Shown: one piece after another, positions 4,569-11,104 of the stretch
Position numbering within the stretch: the stretch's first letter is position 1
Layout of the letters: every line of letters starts with the position of its first letter
Program-made: the position numbers and the translations under genes
The notes under the pieces: model-generated
What the model was told of the DNA's origin: nothing
Database searches by the model: none
The model's input: the letters and a program-made list of their open reading frames with translations, nothing else
Source of the DNA: an uncultured Collinsella sp.
GTDB taxonomy: Bacteria; Actinomycetota; Coriobacteriia; Coriobacteriales; Coriobacteriaceae
Assembly: GCA_938023085.1 (NCBI GenBank)
Contig: CALHDP010000142.1
Coordinates: 1-11,104 of the forward strand
Direction of reading: 5' to 3'
Length of the DNA stretch: 11,104 nucleotides

Positions 4569-5777
4569 ATGTACATCGAGCGCGAAATTGAACAGACGAT
4601 AGATTCGATGCTGGGGCAGGGAAAAGTTGTCCTGGTGACCGGGGCGCGCCAAGTTGGGAAGACGACGGTTCTCAAGCAACATCTGGGCGACCGATTCGAC
4701 TATGTTTCGATGGAGAACCCACGGGATTATCTTCTTGCAAAAGAGGATGCCGCCCTGTTTTTCGAGTCTCATGATCTGCCGATCATCATCGATGAGATTC
4801 AGCGCGTGCCTGAGCTTTTTTCTCCGGTGAAGTGGGTTGTTGATCAATCAGAGGAGAAGGGTCGAATCGTCCTCACGGGATCCCAGACATATCACCTCAT
4901 GAAAGGTGTGAGCGAATCTTTGGCGGGGAGGATCAGAATTCTGGAGATGCCCTCCCTAAGCTTGCGAGAGCTCGTTGGCGGTTCCCAGAGCCCTCGTCCG
5001 TATATTCCCAAAAAGATTTCCTTGGCCTCTAAGATGTCTTCGGGAAATATTTGGAACATCATCCATAGGGGTTCGATGCCCGAACTGCAAGACCCAAATA
5101 TCGATTGGGACTCCTATTATTCCGACTACGTTGCCGCATATCTCGAACGCGATGTTCGCGATCTTGTAAACGTGAAGGATGAAGCGAAGTTCTACAGCTT
5201 TATGGTCGCGTGCGCAGCGAGAACGGGGCAACTGTTGAATGCCACCGATATTGGAAACACCGTTGACGTCGACCGTAAGACGGTAAAGGCTTGGCTCTCG
5301 GTTTTGCAGGCGTCGAACATCGTTCGGATTGTCGAGCCCTTTTGGCCTAATGTCGATAAGCGTCTGACCAAGACCCCAAAGATATTCTTCATGGAAACGG
5401 GCCTTGTTTGTCATCTTACGAGATGGATAACACCGGAGCAATTGCGCAACGGGGCCGCGGCGGGGCATATATTTGAGACGTTCGTTGTCTCAGAAATTTT
5501 GAAGAGCTTTATGAATGCGGGGAAGAGCCTTCGTGATGTATGGTTCTACCGGGATCAAAAGAAGCGCGAAATTGATTTGCTCATCCAAGAGGGTCATATC
5601 TTACATCCCGTCGAGGTGAAGATGTCTGCTACGGTGAGTAGAGACGCGGTGAAGAACTTTACCTGTCTTGACGGCCTATCTGGCTATGAGATCGGGTTTG
5701 GGCACGTTGTCTGTCAAACTCCGGAACCATACCTCATTACCAAGGATGTCCAGGCGGTCCCGGTGTGGAGCATATGA
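4569..5777 (+). CDS. AAA-family ATPase with DUF4143 (402 aa)
   Basis: This is a typical member of the widespread AAA_14/DUF4143 ATP-binding protein family, whose cellular role is largely unknown. The Walker A loop is GARQVGKTT (residues 25-33), Walker B is IIIDEIQ (72-78), and VLTGSQ is the sensor-1 strand. The DUF4143 part follows (GSMPEL, then YLERDVRDLVNV, then a winged-helix-like DIGNTVDVDRKTVKAWLSVL). The C-terminus has ETFVVSEILKS, EIDLLI and PVEVKMS, the spacing of a PD-(D/E)XK nuclease-like core. The ATG at 4569 is chosen because AGGAGG ends seven bases upstream and the promoter ends at 4544; an earlier in-frame ATG at 4416 would lie upstream of that promoter. The gene is bracketed by 25-bp direct repeats and overlaps no neighbour. 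It may belong to mobile or defence-like cargo, which is inference. Confidence 0.9.
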   Translation: MYIEREIEQTIDSMLGQGKVVLVTGARQVGKTTVLKQHLGDRFDYVSMENPRDYLLAKEDAALFFESHDLPIIIDEIQRVPELFSPVKWVVDQSEEKGRIVLTGSQTYHLMKGVSESLAGRIRILEMPSLSLRELVGGSQSPRPYIPKKISLASKMSSGNIWNIIHRGSMPELQDPNIDWDSYYSDYVAAYLERDVRDLVNVKDEAKFYSFMVACAARTGQLLNATDIGNTVDVDRKTVKAWLSVLQASNIVRIVEPFWPNVDKRLTKTPKIFFMETGLVCHLTRWITPEQLRNGAAAGHIFETFVVSEILKSFMNAGKSLRDVWFYRDQKKREIDLLIQEGHILHPVEVKMSATVSRDAVKNFTCLDGLSGYEIGFGHVVCQTPEPYLITKDVQAVPVWSI

Positions 5778-5813
5778 TTTACGTGGCAGTGGCGCGGTCT
5801 TGATTGATGGTTG

Positions 5814-5838
5814 CCAAGAGGATTGCTGATTGCCATGC
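5814..5838 (+). repeat. Right copy of the 25-bp direct repeat flanking the ATPase gene
   Basis: Identical over 25 bases to 4240-4264. The next ten bases complete a 13-mer, TGCGTAGTTGCTG (5836-5848), that also occurs at 4409-4421 inside the truncated gene fragment. The repeat starts 37 bp after the ATPase stop. Confidence 0.85.
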
Positions 5839-5880
5839 GTAGTTGCTGACATTGTCGTCTTTGCCTTGCATGTCTAATGG

Positions 5881-5920
5881 CGGGGCCCGGAGCTCAGTAT
5901 TTACTGTGCTCCGGGCCCCG
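5881..5920 (-). terminator. Strong hairpin downstream of parC
   Basis: Arms CGGGGCCCGGAGC (5881-5893) and GCTCCGGGCCCCG (5908-5920) pair perfectly over 13 bp, and CAGTA/TACTG inside the loop could extend the stem past one mismatch. It lies 37 bp after the parC stop. There is no T-tract on the minus strand, a common situation in high-GC actinobacteria. It may also stop rightward transcription from the ATPase gene. Confidence 0.65.
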
Positions 5921-5957
5921 TTGGTTTGTGGCTTGGACCAGCTCGACTGCCGTCATC

Positions 5958-8198
5958 CTAGTCAAACAGGCTCGGCATGTCGTTTTCCTTCATGAGGGCA
6001 CCGGCGGAGGGGAGGCTCTGCGCGGTGAACTTCTCGGCCGAGACGCCGGCGCCAAGAATCTCCTCGGTTGTGCCGACGGTGGTGACCGAGCGGCCCTTCT
6101 TGGCCGTAAAGGCCTGGACGCCCTGCGTGTTGGTGGTTGTCTTGGTCTTGAGCAGCGACGTGTTGAAGTTCATCAAACGATAGTCGCTCGAGACCAGCGC
6201 GATGTCGCGGTCCTCCTTGAGCACCTGGGCATACAGCAGCTTGCTGCCACCGTAGATGGCGTTCTTGAGGCGCTTGCGGTTGGTCTTGGTGACGTATCCG
6301 GCAAGTGCGACGCGCACCACACGGCCGTTTTCAAAGATAAACAGCACGTCGGCCTTGTAGTCCTCGGGGTCGATGACCCAGATGACGCTCTCGTCGGGTT
6401 CCATCTCGAGGTCGGTCGGCAGGTACGAGCCCAGCTGGGCCGATTTGGTATCTTCGAACGATGCAACTTTGCACTTGTACACCTGGCTCTTATTGGTAAA
6501 CACCAAAAGCTCGTGCGTGTTGGAGGACGGGAACTCGATAAAGGGCTTATCGCCGTCCTTGTACTTGAGCGTGGTCGCCTTCTTGAGCACGCGGTCCGTC
6601 ATCTTCTTAAGGTAGCCATCGCGCGAGAGCATGATGGTGACCGGGTACTCCTCGACCTCGGGCTCCAAGCTTACCTCGATAACCTCATGGGGCTCAATCC
6701 TGCCCGTGCGGCGCGGCATCACGTACTTCTTGTTGACTGTGGCCAGCTCGTCGCTGATGACCTTCTTGATGTTCTCCTCGCTGGAGAGGATCTCCTCAAG
6801 TTCGGCAATCTCGCCCTCAAGCTTGGCAATGTCCTTGGTGCGGTTGAGGATGTACTCCTCGTTGATATTGCGGAGCTTAAGTTCGGCAACAAACTCGGCC
6901 TGGGTCTCGTCAATGTCGAAACCCTTCATAAGGTTGGGCACGACCTCGGCCTCGAGTTTGGTGCCGCGGATGATGGCGATGGCCTTGTCGATATCGAGCA
7001 GAATTGCCTCAAGGCCGTGCAGCAGGTGCAGGCGCTCGGACTTTTTGCCCAGGTCAAAGTTAATGCGGCGACGGGTGGATTCAATACGCCACTTGACCCA
7101 CTCGTGCAGAATCTGGCGCACGCCCATAACACGGGGATAGCCGTCGACGAGCACGTTGAAGTTGCACGAGAACGAATCCTGCAGCGTGGTCGAGCGATAG
7201 AGCTTGGCCATGAGCTTGTCGGGGTCGACGCCGCGCTTAAGGTCGATGGCGATGCGCAGGCCCGAGAGGTCGGTCTCGTCGCGGATGTCAGCGATCTCCT
7301 TGACCTTGCCCTCTTTGGAGAGCTTGACGATGCGCTCGATGATGACATCGGTCTTGGTGGTGTAGGGAATCTCGTACACCTCGATGATGCGCTCTTCGGG
7401 AATCCAGCGCCAGCGGGAGCGGATTTGGAAGCTGCCAAGGCCGGTCTCGATGATTTTCTCCATCTCCTCGCGGCGATAGATGATCTCACCGCCGGTCGAG
7501 AAGTCGGGCATGGGCATGTACTCGAGCAGGTCGCAGTCGGGATCCTGCAGGTAGTGCATTGTGGCGGTGCAAACCTCGTTGAGGTTGAAACCGCAGATAT
7601 CGGACGCCATAGCGACGCCGATGCCCTTGTTGGCCGAGACAAGGATGTTGGGGAACGTGGTGGGCAGCAGGCGCGGCTCCTTCATGGCGCCGTCGTAGCT
7701 ATCAACGAAGTCGACCGGGCCCTTGTCGATGTCCTTGAAGATCTCGGCACTGATGGGGGAGAGCTTGGCCTCGGTGTAACGCGAGGCGGCGTAGCTCAGG
7801 TCGCCCGAATAGTACTTGCCAAAGTTGCCTTTCGACTCCACGAAGGGGGCGAGCAGCGCCTCGTTGCCGGTGGCCAGGCGCACCATCGTTTCGTAGATCG
7901 CGGCATCGCCGTGCGGGTTGAGCTTCATGGTCTGGCCCACGATGTTGGCGCTCTTCTGGCGCTCGCCCTTAAGCAGGCCCATCTTGTACATGGTATAGAG
8001 CAGCTTGCGGTGCGAGGGCTTAAAGCCGTCGATCTCGGGGAACGCACGCGAGACGTTGACGCTCATGGCGTAGGGCATGTAGTTGACCTCGAGCGTCTGC
8101 GTGATCGGCTGGTCGGTGACCTCGGAGTGCAGGCCGATGACGTTCTCGGCGTTGACCTGCTTTTTCTTTGGCTGGTTCTTCGTCTTCTTCTTTGCCAC
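5958..8198 (-). CDS. parC: Type IIA topoisomerase subunit A (ParC/GyrA-like, 746 aa)
   Basis: This is the DNA breakage-reunion subunit, acting with the ParE-like protein encoded just upstream to pass DNA duplexes through each other (decatenation or supercoil control). After a lysine-rich N-terminus, the winged-helix domain carries NPHGDAAIYETMVRLA (94-109) and the catalytic tyrosine is Y141 in AASRYTEAKLSP. A coiled-coil segment (DIAKLEGEIAELEEIL) precedes the C-terminal beta-pinwheel, where blade-like repeats such as VTIMLSRDGYLKKM and VLFIFENGRVVRVAL are visible. No QRRGGKG GyrA box is seen, which favours a topoisomerase IV-type enzyme. Alanine replaces the usual serine at the GyrA-83 position (A99). 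The start is GTG at 8198 with AGAGGA upstream, 45 bp after parE ends, indicating one operon. The sequence is divergent, and the exact gyrase versus topo IV label is less certain than the family. Confidence 0.92.
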   Translation of the reverse strand: MAKKKTKNQPKKKQVNAENVIGLHSEVTDQPITQTLEVNYMPYAMSVNVSRAFPEIDGFKPSHRKLLYTMYKMGLLKGERQKSANIVGQTMKLNPHGDAAIYETMVRLATGNEALLAPFVESKGNFGKYYSGDLSYAASRYTEAKLSPISAEIFKDIDKGPVDFVDSYDGAMKEPRLLPTTFPNILVSANKGIGVAMASDICGFNLNEVCTATMHYLQDPDCDLLEYMPMPDFSTGGEIIYRREEMEKIIETGLGSFQIRSRWRWIPEERIIEVYEIPYTTKTDVIIERIVKLSKEGKVKEIADIRDETDLSGLRIAIDLKRGVDPDKLMAKLYRSTTLQDSFSCNFNVLVDGYPRVMGVRQILHEWVKWRIESTRRRINFDLGKKSERLHLLHGLEAILLDIDKAIAIIRGTKLEAEVVPNLMKGFDIDETQAEFVAELKLRNINEEYILNRTKDIAKLEGEIAELEEILSSEENIKKVISDELATVNKKYVMPRRTGRIEPHEVIEVSLEPEVEEYPVTIMLSRDGYLKKMTDRVLKKATTLKYKDGDKPFIEFPSSNTHELLVFTNKSQVYKCKVASFEDTKSAQLGSYLPTDLEMEPDESVIWVIDPEDYKADVLFIFENGRVVRVALAGYVTKTNRKRLKNAIYGGSKLLYAQVLKEDRDIALVSSDYRLMNFNTSLLKTKTTTNTQGVQAFTAKKGRSVTTVGTTEEILGAGVSAEKFTAQSLPSAGALMKENDMPSLFD

Positions 8199-8243
8199 GA
8201 TTTCCTCTTGAACTTCTTATGGGCCGTCGTTATCGATTTGCTG

Positions 8244-10241
8244 CTACTGCAGGTCCAGCTGGTCCAGGTATTCCTTGCCGTGCTCGGAGATGTGGCGCTT
8301 GCGGCCCGCCTCGTCGTTGCCCAGCAGCAGGTTGAACATGGTTTCCATCTTGGTGACGTCCTCGGGTTCCACCTTGATCAGACGGCGCGTCTCGGGGTTC
8401 ATGGTGGTGAGCCACATCATGTCCGGATCGTTCTCACCAAGACCCTTGGAGCGGTTGATTGAGCACTTCTGGTCGCCGATCTCCTTGAGGATGCCGTTCT
8501 TCTCGAGCTCGGTGTAGGCAAAATAGGTTTTCTCTTTGCAGTTGATCTCGTAGAGCGGCGACTCGGCGATATACACGTAACCCTCGTCGATAAGCGTGGG
8601 CACCAGGCGATAGAGCATGGTGAGCACGAGTGTGCGGATGTGGTAACCGTCGACGTCGGCGTCCGTACAGATGATGACCTTGTTCCAGTTGAGATTGTCC
8701 AGGTCGAAGGCGCCAAGGTTCTTGATGCGCTTGTCCTTGATCTCCACGCCGCAGCCCAGCACGCGCATGAGGTCCATGATGATGTCGGACTTAAAGATGC
8801 GCGGGTAGTCCTCCTTTAGGCAGTTGAGAATCTTACCGCGGACGGGCATAACGCCCTGGAACTCGGCATCGCGCGAGGTGCGAATGGCGCCTGCTGCCGA
8901 GTCGCCCTCTACGATGTAGATTTCGCGTCGGCTCTTGTCCTTGGAGCGGCAGTCGATGAACTTCTGCACGCGGTTGGCCATGTCGGTCTTTTGCTGCAGG
9001 TTGGTCTTGATGCTCTGGCGCGTCTTCTCGGCATTCTCGCGCGAGCGCTTGTTGATGAGCACCTGCTCCATGATCTTGTTGGCGGCGTCCTTGTTCTCGA
9101 TCAGGTAAGTCGAGAGGCGCTCCTTAAAGAAGGCCGTCATAGTCTGCTGGATAAAGCGGTTGTTAATGGCCTTCTTAGTCTGGTTCTCGTAGGACGTCTG
9201 GGTTGAGAAGCAGTTGGTCACCAGCACCAGGCAGTCCTGGACGTCTTGCCACTTAATGCCGCTCTCGTTTTTGTTGTACTTGCCCTGTTGCTTAATGTAG
9301 GCATCGATGGCGCTGGTCAGAGCGCTACGGGCGGCCTTCTCGGGTGAGCCGCCGTTCTCGAGCCATGACGAGTTGTGGTAGTACTCCTGCATCATGAAGG
9401 TGCGCGAGAAGCACATGCACGCGGTAATCTTGACGTTGTAGTCGGGCAGGTCCTCGCGGTCGCGACCGCGACGGTCGGCCTCGATAAAGAAGGGCTCGGT
9501 GAGGTAGTCGGTACCGACCTTCTCGAGCACGTAGTCTTCGATGCCCTTGGGATAGCAAAAGTCCTCTTCGGTTAATTCGCCGTCGTCGCCCTCGATGCGC
9601 AGGCGGAAGGTCACGTTGGCGTTGACCACGGCCTGGCGGCGCATGGTCTCGCGATACCAGTCGTGGGGAATGCTGATCGAGGTAAAGACCTCAAGATCGG
9701 GGCGCCACTTGATGGTGGTGCCGGTGCGGTTCTCGTCGCTGGGCTCAATCTCGAGTGCCTTCTTTTTGGCACCGACGACCTTGCCCTTCTTAAAGTGCAG
9801 GGAGTACTTGTTACCGTCACGCCAGACGGTAACGTCCATGTATTCGGAGGCGTACTGGGTTGCGCATGAGCCCAGGCCGTTGGTACCGAGCGAGAAGTCG
9901 TAGTCGCCGCCCTGGTTATTGTTGTATTTGCCGCCGGCGTAGAGCTCGCAAAAGACGAGTTCCCAGTTAAAGCGCTTCTCGGAGGGGTTCCAGTCGAGCG
10001 GGCAGCCGCGGCCGTTGTCCTCTACCTGAATGGAACCATCGCGAAAGGCGGTAAGGGTGATGAGCTTGCCGTAGCCCTGGCGCGCCTCGTCAACGGCGTT
10101 GGACAGGATCTCGAAGGCGGCATGCGCGCAGCCGTCGAGTCCGTCCGAGCCAAAGATGACGGCGGGACGCAGGCGTACGCGCTCCTCGTCCTTGAGCTGG
10201 CGGATACTGTCGTTACCATAGTTTGCGGTGTTTTTTGCCAT
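8244..10241 (-). CDS. parE: Type IIA topoisomerase subunit B (ParE/GyrB-like, 665 aa)
   Basis: This is the ATPase/TOPRIM subunit partnering the ParC-like protein. The GHKL ATP site shows FEILSNAVDEA (43-53; E44 as catalytic base, N48), VEDNGRG (73-79), AGGKY (102-106) and a modified lid LGTNGLGS (118-125). QTK at 354-356 matches the transducer lysine. The TOPRIM domain follows: EGDSAAG (445-451), PVRGKILN (466-473), DADVDGYHIRTL (527-538) and RSKGLGE (597-603). EGDSAAG and LGTNGLG differ from the usual EGDSAGG and GGLHGVG, marking a divergent subfamily. The ATG at 10241 lacks a close strong ribosome-binding site: AAGGAG is about 16 bases away and a GAGAGAGCGAG tract is nearer. It is the first gene of the parE-parC operon. 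Separate gyrA/gyrB genes are expected elsewhere in the genome. Confidence 0.92.
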   Translation of the reverse strand: MAKNTANYGNDSIRQLKDEERVRLRPAVIFGSDGLDGCAHAAFEILSNAVDEARQGYGKLITLTAFRDGSIQVEDNGRGCPLDWNPSEKRFNWELVFCELYAGGKYNNNQGGDYDFSLGTNGLGSCATQYASEYMDVTVWRDGNKYSLHFKKGKVVGAKKKALEIEPSDENRTGTTIKWRPDLEVFTSISIPHDWYRETMRRQAVVNANVTFRLRIEGDDGELTEEDFCYPKGIEDYVLEKVGTDYLTEPFFIEADRRGRDREDLPDYNVKITACMCFSRTFMMQEYYHNSSWLENGGSPEKAARSALTSAIDAYIKQQGKYNKNESGIKWQDVQDCLVLVTNCFSTQTSYENQTKKAINNRFIQQTMTAFFKERLSTYLIENKDAANKIMEQVLINKRSRENAEKTRQSIKTNLQQKTDMANRVQKFIDCRSKDKSRREIYIVEGDSAAGAIRTSRDAEFQGVMPVRGKILNCLKEDYPRIFKSDIIMDLMRVLGCGVEIKDKRIKNLGAFDLDNLNWNKVIICTDADVDGYHIRTLVLTMLYRLVPTLIDEGYVYIAESPLYEINCKEKTYFAYTELEKNGILKEIGDQKCSINRSKGLGENDPDMMWLTTMNPETRRLIKVEPEDVTKMETMFNLLLGNDEAGRKRHISEHGKEYLDQLDLQ

Positions 10242-10295
10242 ACTCGCTCTCTCGGTGCTCCTTTGCTGCGTTTAAGTCATATAGATAGTCAAGGT

Positions 10296-10324
10296 AGCAT
10301 AGCCCAGCCCATAGGCGATTCCAA
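10296..10324 (-). promoter_or_regulatory. Promoter of the parE-parC operon
   Basis: On the minus strand TTGGAA (10324 to 10319) and TATGCT (10301 to 10296) are separated by 17 bp, each matching the sigma-A consensus at four of six positions. This gives a leader of roughly 50 bases before the parE ATG. Confidence 0.45.
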
Positions 10325-10335
10325 CTAACACGAAA

Positions 10336-10366
10336 TCCATCGAACAACCGTTCGGAGTTCGATGGA
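10336..10366. promoter_or_regulatory. LexA/SOS-box-like operator inside a 10-bp inverted repeat
   Basis: CGAACAACCGTTCG (10341-10354) fits the CGAAC-N4-GTTCG core shared by Gram-positive and actinobacterial LexA boxes; with flanks it is TCGAAC-N4-GTTCGG, one base short of TCGAAC-N4-GTTCGA. A third half-site, GTTCGA (10357-10362), makes a wider dyad with 10-bp arms (10336-10345 and 10357-10366). It lies 12 bp upstream of the parE -35 element. Confidence 0.5.
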
Positions 10367-10373
10367 GATTCGT

Positions 10374-10410
10374 TTACTCGGACAAAACCGAGTCGGTTAT
10401 GTCCGAGTAA
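10374..10410. promoter_or_regulatory. 37-bp near-perfect palindrome upstream of parE
   Basis: Outer arms TTACTCGGAC (10374-10383) and GTCCGAGTAA (10401-10410) and inner arms AACCGA and TCGGTT (10386-10398) are all perfect; only one of 18 base pairs is mismatched. CCGAGT or its complement occurs three times. Seven bases separate it from the SOS-box-like dyad. It could be an operator or a terminator-like hairpin insulating the two divergent units; no T-tract follows. Confidence 0.5.
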
Positions 10411-10705
10411 GTTTGAAGGCGGCCGGATGCGTCTTGCTGCGTTTACGGTTGGATACGTTGTCGAAAGCGTGTCGTGCGGATTGTTGGATCGAATCGAACA
10501 TTGGGACAGACGTCTCGTTTTATGGGCCGGGGGCGTGCATGTGCGAGTTCTTTTGGCCCATAAGGAACGCTGGTGGGTCGTTATTTGGGCCACGGGTCAC
10601 TTCGCCGGCGCCGTGTTTCGTCATACGCTCATAGTGGAAGCCGATGCCACGGGATGACGAAGGCCTTGGGCAACGGATGAGCTGCAAGCGAAAGGAGCGG
10701 TGAGG
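10411..10705. other. Intergenic leader region of the lipoprotein gene
   Basis: No convincing gene is seen in these 295 bases. Two inverted repeats are present: TTATGGGCC (10520-10528) with GGCCCATAA (10555-10563), and TTCGTCAT (10617-10624) with ATGACGAA (10654-10661), the latter enclosing GTGG/CCAC. These could structure the 5' untranslated RNA of the lipoprotein gene. No clear promoter was identified. Confidence 0.4.
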
Positions 10706-11104
10706 ATGATGAAGCCCATGACGAAGAAGCTGCTGTTAGGAATTCCCACCGTGACGCTTTCGGCCGTGCTGGCGTGTACGGTGGCCGGCTGTGGCGGCAG
10801 TGCTCCGAGCGGCTCGGCTGGCAGCTCGGGCGGCAGCGTGTCTGTGCAGGAAAAGCCCAAGGCCTATGAGTCGCAGACGGTCGAGGTGGCAGGCATTACC
10901 TATGAGTCGGTGGCTCACGGTACGTTCTATCGCGGCGATGCCAAGCTACAGGACGGCTTTTACCTGCACATCAAGATCACCAACAACAACACAAAGAACA
11001 GGACGTTCAGTTCCTTTAACGTGCATGCTGCCCAGGGCGATCTTGAGGCAGGCGACCCGTTGTTTACTTCCGGCAAGGCGGCTGTGCTCGACTACGTTGC
11101 AAGC
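10706..11104 (+). CDS. Putative lipoprotein with DUF4352/DUF5067-like domain, C-terminus beyond window
   Basis: The first 133 codons are visible and remain open at the right edge. A lipoprotein signal peptide is clear: basic start MMKPMTKK, hydrophobic core LLLGIPTVTLSAVLACTV, and lipobox VAGC with the lipidated cysteine at residue 29. A Gly/Ser-rich linker (30-44) then tethers the domain to the membrane. The domain part, with YRGDAKLQDGFYLHIKITNN and NRTFSSFNVHAAQG, resembles the immunoglobulin-like DUF4352/DUF5067 folds of secreted Gram-positive proteins, which contrast a conserved strand with 'N-N-T-x-x' turns. AAGGAG ends eight bases before the ATG at 10706; a second ATG follows immediately. 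The function is unknown; an extracytoplasmic, membrane-anchored location is the solid part. Confidence 0.82.
   Translation, partial: MMKPMTKKLLLGIPTVTLSAVLACTVAGCGGSAPSGSAGSSGGSVSVQEKPKAYESQTVEVAGITYESVAHGTFYRGDAKLQDGFYLHIKITNNNTKNRTFSSFNVHAAQGDLEAGDPLFTSGKAAVLDYVAS

Noticed and set aside
5779..5871. A 30-codon minus-strand ORF crossing the right 25-bp repeat
   Set aside because: No ribosome-binding site and no recognisable family; it exists largely because the repeat is open in that frame.
5877..8462. An 861-codon open frame on the plus strand
   Set aside because: It is antisense to parC and the end of parE, leucine/valine/aspartate-rich with no domain pattern, and arises from the GC-biased codon use of the real genes.
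10213..10593. A 126-codon minus-strand frame upstream of parE
   Set aside because: It covers the palindromes and the promoter and overlaps the parE start, with a low-complexity basic composition.
10427..10657. A 76-codon plus-strand ORF before the lipoprotein
   Set aside because: No ribosome-binding site, no family pattern, and it overlaps inverted repeats of the leader.

Overview
The window looks like part of a high-GC gut actinobacterial chromosome. My best guess is Coriobacteriia, perhaps Collinsella. This is inferred from base composition, gene style and the divergent topoisomerase pair, not from any marker gene. No rRNA, tRNA, CRISPR array or intact insertion sequence was seen. The left half (about 1-5.9 kb) is accessory in character; the right half (about 5.9-11.1 kb) is a core-like topoisomerase operon followed by the start of a lipoprotein gene.

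Left edge, minus strand (1-1718): a compact set of SAM-dependent methyltransferase genes reading leftward. Two small class I enzymes overlap by 14 bp, a possible small membrane peptide follows, and then an LCMT/COG3315-type methyltransferase runs off the window. Upstream is a 19-bp sequence matching the DtxR/IdeR iron-box consensus at 15 of 19 positions, and a second dyad sits near the predicted transcription start. Iron- or metal-regulated small-molecule methylation is a reasonable hypothesis. A 15-bp inverted repeat (1894-1942) resembling abutted insertion-sequence ends lies in the otherwise gene-poor 1719-2208 stretch.

2.1-3.6 kb: a 149-aa protein that looks like a ToxN/AbiQ/TenpN-type toxin endoribonuclease (type III toxin-antitoxin). 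It is preceded by a strongly structured leader in which two mutually exclusive hairpins compete, one of them covering the ribosome-binding site, and is followed by a good intrinsic terminator. Facing it is a yjdF-family gene broken by a one-base deletion, with a structured leader that could be its riboswitch. A 17-bp inverted repeat made of two palindromic operator-like sites separates yjdF from a rightward gene for a flavodoxin-fold NAD(P)H-dependent oxidoreductase.

4.2-5.9 kb: an AAA ATPase of the DUF4143 type with a PD-(D/E)XK-like C-terminus and its own promoter, flanked by perfect 25-bp direct repeats. It lies head-on beside a truncated C-terminal fragment of another gene encoding a winged-helix-like domain. 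This looks like an inserted cassette.

5.9-10.4 kb, minus strand: parE then parC, a divergent type IIA topoisomerase pair in one operon with a 13-bp-stem hairpin after parC. The parE upstream region has a sigma-A-like promoter, a LexA/SOS-box-like site and a 37-bp near-perfect palindrome. 10.4-11.1 kb: a structured 295-bp intergenic region and the first 133 codons of a secreted lipoprotein with a DUF4352/DUF5067-like domain.
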